From Sporolactobacillus mangiferae (lineage in GTDB: Bacteria > Bacillota > Bacilli > Bacillales > Sporolactobacillaceae): 64,000 nucleotides of DNA. The position numbers and the translations under genes were made by a program. Under the pieces are notes generated by a model. It was not told the DNA's origin. It ran no database searches and saw only the letters and a list, made by a program, of their open reading frames with translations. The stretch lies in the NCBI RefSeq assembly GCF_023336505.1, contig NZ_JAMAST010000005.1, positions 1 to 64,000 of the forward strand. The letters are read 5' to 3'. Positions 61,415 to 64,000 of the stretch are shown here, one piece after another (position 1 is the first letter of the stretch; each line of letters begins with the position of its first letter).

Positions 61415-61447
61415 AAAAGACATCTTTCAGCAGGGAAGATGTCTTTT
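61415..61447. terminator. Bidirectional hairpin terminator
   Basis: AAAAGACATCTTTC (61415-61428) pairs with GGAAGATGTCTTTT (61434-61447) with a 5-nt loop and terminal T-run. Confidence 0.8.
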
Positions 61448-61734
61448 GTATCTTTTTGCGAATATATGTTCGATTTGTACGGCAACCAAAAAAGAAAGGC
61501 TACCCCTCAACTTTTATATTAATAGTATAAATCACCTTGAAATATAAGTCTATATTTTTTGCACAAAGTCTTACACAATTAGGATAAAGATTTAGAGAAA
61601 TTTAGTGCAAGGTTACTAATCCTTTGCTTCAGGCAAATTTTTATCGAAGCGGAGTGCTCTCATATCTTTAATTCGATCAAGGGCGCATAACACACATGTT
61701 TGTGCCTGCGCACCCGCAGAAAACGGGGAGTTAG
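61448..61734. other. AT-rich spacer
   Basis: No gene. It precedes the MFS gene, whose ribosome site GGGGAG is at 61724-61729. No clear promoter is named. Confidence 0.4.
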
Positions 61735-62973
61735 ATGATTATTTTTAAGTGGGATCACAATTTACAAATTCGTCTGCTTGGCGAAGCAGTGTTTCATTTG
61801 TTTTATTGGATGTATTTTCCTTTTTTAACGGTTTATTTCAGCCAGGAACTCGGGAATTCAACCGCGGGAATGTTAATGATGGTTCCGCCGATCATCAGCA
61901 CGCTCGGCAGCCTGACAGGAGGCGGTCTGGCCGATCATGTGGGCCGCCGTCCAATCATGCTGCTGGGTGTTTCGATTCAAACGGCAATGTTCGCAGCACT
62001 GGCACTTTCACCGTCTGCATGGCTGAGTTATTTTTATTTCATTGGCGTCAGTCTTGGATCTGCGCTCTATTCACCGCCCAGCTCGGCGATGGTTGCCGAT
62101 CTTGTCCCGGAGAACGAACGTCGTCATATTTTTGCAACGTTTACGACGGCGAACAATATTGGTGCCGTTCTCGGACCCGCACTGGGAGCAGTTTTGTTTT
62201 TCAAGTATCAAAGTGCACTTCTGTGGACATGCGCTTTAATTCTCTTTATCTATCTGCTGATTATGTTTTTCATGATTCATGAAACGAAGCCTCAGCTAAG
62301 CAATGAAAAAGGCGACGGAAAACGGCATCATCTGGTATTCCGGTCACTTTGGGACAGCTTGAAACTGGTGGCTTATGACAAGGTGTTCGGACTCTACATT
62401 CTTGCAGGCATATTTGTAATCATCCCCATGATGCAACTGGACTTGTACCTAGCAGTCTATGTGATCAATCATGTGCCCGCACAGTCGCTTATTTACTGGG
62501 GTGACCGGCGTTTCATGCTCTCAAGCTCAGAGGTGTTCGGCTGGTTGCTTGGATTGAACGGGCTCATGTTTGTTCTGCTCATTTTGCCGATCAGCAGCTG
62601 GCTGAAAAATTGGACTGAGCGGAACATTCTGCTGCTTTCCTGTGCGCTCTCGGGTTTTGGGACGTTTGCAGTCGGGCTGAACACGAATATTTGGTATCTG
62701 TTTACGATTACTGTTGTATTTACACTTGGTGAAATTGTACGTTCGCCAGTGACGCAAAGCTTCGTCAGCCACTATGCGCCTGCCCGTGCGCGAGCACAAT
62801 ATATGGGTGCATCAGGCCTGCAATTTACGATCGGGCGTTTCCTTGCGCCGCTTACGGTTTTTATCTCCGCCTGGGTACCGCCGATGGGTGTATTTTCACT
62901 GTTGCTTCTTTTTTCCATAATCAGCATGATCCTTTACATACGCGTATTCAAAATCTATGAAAAGAAAACATAA
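61735..62973 (+). CDS. MFS transporter (DHA1-like)
   Basis: 412 residues, about twelve helices. GGGLADHVGRRPIMLLGVSI is the MFS motif A; FATFTTANNIGAVLGPALGA is motif C, usual for drug antiporters. An extra loop (VPAQSLIYWGDRRFMLSSSE) between helices 7 and 8 is unusual. Relatives include YfmO/MdtH-type exporters; substrate unknown. Confidence 0.87.
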   Translation: MIIFKWDHNLQIRLLGEAVFHLFYWMYFPFLTVYFSQELGNSTAGMLMMVPPIISTLGSLTGGGLADHVGRRPIMLLGVSIQTAMFAALALSPSAWLSYFYFIGVSLGSALYSPPSSAMVADLVPENERRHIFATFTTANNIGAVLGPALGAVLFFKYQSALLWTCALILFIYLLIMFFMIHETKPQLSNEKGDGKRHHLVFRSLWDSLKLVAYDKVFGLYILAGIFVIIPMMQLDLYLAVYVINHVPAQSLIYWGDRRFMLSSSEVFGWLLGLNGLMFVLLILPISSWLKNWTERNILLLSCALSGFGTFAVGLNTNIWYLFTITVVFTLGEIVRSPVTQSFVSHYAPARARAQYMGASGLQFTIGRFLAPLTVFISAWVPPMGVFSLLLLFSIISMILYIRVFKIYEKKT

Positions 62974-63038
62974 GACTTATATAAAGGTTTGTTTAAGGCA
63001 GTGACAGCTGGTACATACATTGTGCATGTGCTTTAAAA

Positions 63039-63542
63039 TCAGGCATAGCTGAAGATCATTGATACAGCTATGTCAATGAAGAAGCAGATCCAGAAGGCAG
63101 GCCAGCTGTATCCGGGAAAGCTTTGCAGATGGTCGAGCCGGTCAATACGATCGGGAATGCGTGCTTTCAATTTTTGTAGCGCATTCAATGCTGTTAAAAA
63201 ATACAGTTGATTACCGAATAATCCAGAAATAATCGAGAGAGGCAGGAAGATACATATGTAAAGACCCAAGGGCACATCGTTAAGCGCATAATCGAGAATG
63301 TTGGACAGAATCAAATAACCATATGCCCAAAGATACATTTTTCGATGCACTGCCCAATAACTAAAAAAGAAAAATGATGGCCAGTTCCATGAGATCAAGC
63401 TTTTTCGTTCGTCCATCTGCTCCCATCGCCGTTCATAGACATCGCTGTTTTTTCCGACATAAATGAGTAATTCTTCTTTTGTTTCGTCACTTAATTCTGA
63501 GAAACGCGTTTTCCATTCAGTGATTGTCGATTCCTCCCGCAT
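63039..63542 (-). CDS. DUF2628 membrane protein
   Basis: 167 residues. SWNWPSFFFFSYWAVHRKMY followed by hydrophobic helices is the DUF2628 signature (small membrane proteins of unknown role). The soluble N-terminal part is acidic. The gene stands next to a nitroreductase on the same strand. Confidence 0.8.
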   Translation of the reverse strand: MREESTITEWKTRFSELSDETKEELLIYVGKNSDVYERRWEQMDERKSLISWNWPSFFFFSYWAVHRKMYLWAYGYLILSNILDYALNDVPLGLYICIFLPLSIISGLFGNQLYFLTALNALQKLKARIPDRIDRLDHLQSFPGYSWPAFWICFFIDIAVSMIFSYA

Positions 63543-63642
63543 GTATGATTGTTACAAAATAGTCTATAGCATGGCTGGCACCTCAAGACCGGCCAGGTCT
63601 GGTTTCCCGTCACGCCAATTATGACATGTGCAAAAGTGTGGA

Positions 63643-64000
63643 TCAATATTGCAGCAGTTCCTGTGCTTTCAGCGTATCCAGTATCTTTTTCTTATTTTCC
63701 GACTGCGCGCCCGATACGGCCTTGGCAATTTGATTCGTAAAGGTATCGACACGACGATTCGCGTTGCGCAGATCATAATATTGATTGACTTCGTGATCAT
63801 AATCTTTTAGAAAGTCCAGCGGTTGTTCCAGTGGATGATATTCATTTTCGAAATATACTGCTTCTTTTGGCAAACGTGGTTTGAGCTGCGGTGATTGATT
63901 TGGATGGCCAACGGCGACACCGAATGCCGGAAAGGTCAGCTTCGGCAGTTTTAAGAGATCAATCACTGCCTGAGGATCATTGAGAATACTGCCGAGATAA
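63643..64000 (-). CDS. NADPH-dependent nitroreductase/FMN oxidoreductase (NfrA-like), partial
   Basis: The frame runs off the window end; about 118 C-terminal codons are visible. LGSILNDPQAVIDLLKLPKL, TFPAFGVAVGHPNQSPQLKP, RLPKEAVYFEN match the C-terminal half of NfrA/NfsA-type nitroreductases. These reduce nitroaromatics and flavins with NADPH. The apparent start at 63966 is internal. Confidence 0.88.
   Translation of the reverse strand, partial: YLGSILNDPQAVIDLLKLPKLTFPAFGVAVGHPNQSPQLKPRLPKEAVYFENEYHPLEQPLDFLKDYDHEVNQYYDLRNANRRVDTFTNQIAKAVSGAQSENKKKILDTLKAQELLQY

Overview
The window reads as chromosomal DNA of a low-to-mid GC Gram-positive bacterium of the Bacillales, most plausibly a Sporolactobacillus-like lactic spore-former. 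The evidence is a lactic-type Xaa-Pro dipeptidyl-peptidase (PepX) beside Bacillus-style features: an MhqR-type operator, a ydaO-type c-di-AMP leader before a Kup K+ transporter, DUF1540, CgoX/HemY, and a GC-rich intergenic repeat of a kind common in Bacillaceae. The genus is an inference; there is no rRNA or tRNA in the window.

Positions 1 to about 11,000 form an AT-rich accessory island. It opens with a 5'-truncated gene of unknown function, a decayed Phd/RelE-type toxin-antitoxin pair, a MerR regulator with an MFS pump, a dead IS200/IS605 element, and several gene scraps. Its centre (5314-10965) is a RiPP cluster of the linear azol(in)e peptide (LAP/TOMM) class: a precursor with a Gly4 spacer and a Cys/Ser/Thr core, an attenuator hairpin, an McbB-like E1 partner, an McbC/SagB-like flavin dehydrogenase, two tandem YcaO proteins, and an ABC-2 permease plus ATPase. 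The order matches mcbA-B-C-D-E-F of microcin B17 with one extra YcaO. Pieces of this cluster (106 bp of the second ycaO, 57 bp of the ATPase gene) and extra copies of the 3' end of the flanking isochorismatase-like gene lie scattered upstream, so the island has been rearranged recently.

From about 11 kb the sequence is ordinary GC. 11.0-13.8 kb: hydrolase, MFS pump and AraC regulator. 14.1-17.1 kb: YdhG-like protein, then c-di-AMP riboswitch plus Kup. 17.9-24.6 kb: one long operon with a ProC-like reductase, a VOC protein, a complete amino-acid ABC transporter, an SDR and a UroD-fold protein carrying the HxC...C zinc motif of methylcobamide methyltransferases, which may be an undescribed amino-acid/methyl-group catabolic unit. 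25.0-27.4 kb: quinone/electrophile defence unit with a three-part MhqD-DUF896-MhqO fusion and MhqR-like repressor under a 28-bp perfect palindrome.

27.7-36.8 kb: DNA glycosylase Tag, an internally deleted WYL regulator, GyrI-like protein, an ApbE/ferric-reductase-like membrane unit, PepX, DJ-1 protein and an ABC-F protein with a structured leader. 36.9-50.5 kb: a divergent FtsH-like protease, aminotransferase, aspartokinase, DHA2 pump, a coiled-coil protein made of 42-bp repeats, a divergent MocR/PNPOx pair, CgoX, a Cys-rich pentapeptide-repeat protein and a ZIP transporter. 51-57 kb: NlpC/P60-LysM hydrolase, YczE-like protein, DUF1540, DUF488, ferredoxin, cupin, Crp/Fnr regulator, isochorismatase and F420-reductase-like protein. 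57.6-61.1 kb: a GT2 / paired SMR-like flippase / GT-C operon resembling a three-component surface glycosylation system. The window ends with an MFS pump, a DUF2628 protein and a nitroreductase cut by the edge. Several pseudogenes (flavin reductase, GNAT, F420-reductase-like fragment, SDR tail) show ongoing decay. All family calls are from reading motifs; no database search was run.
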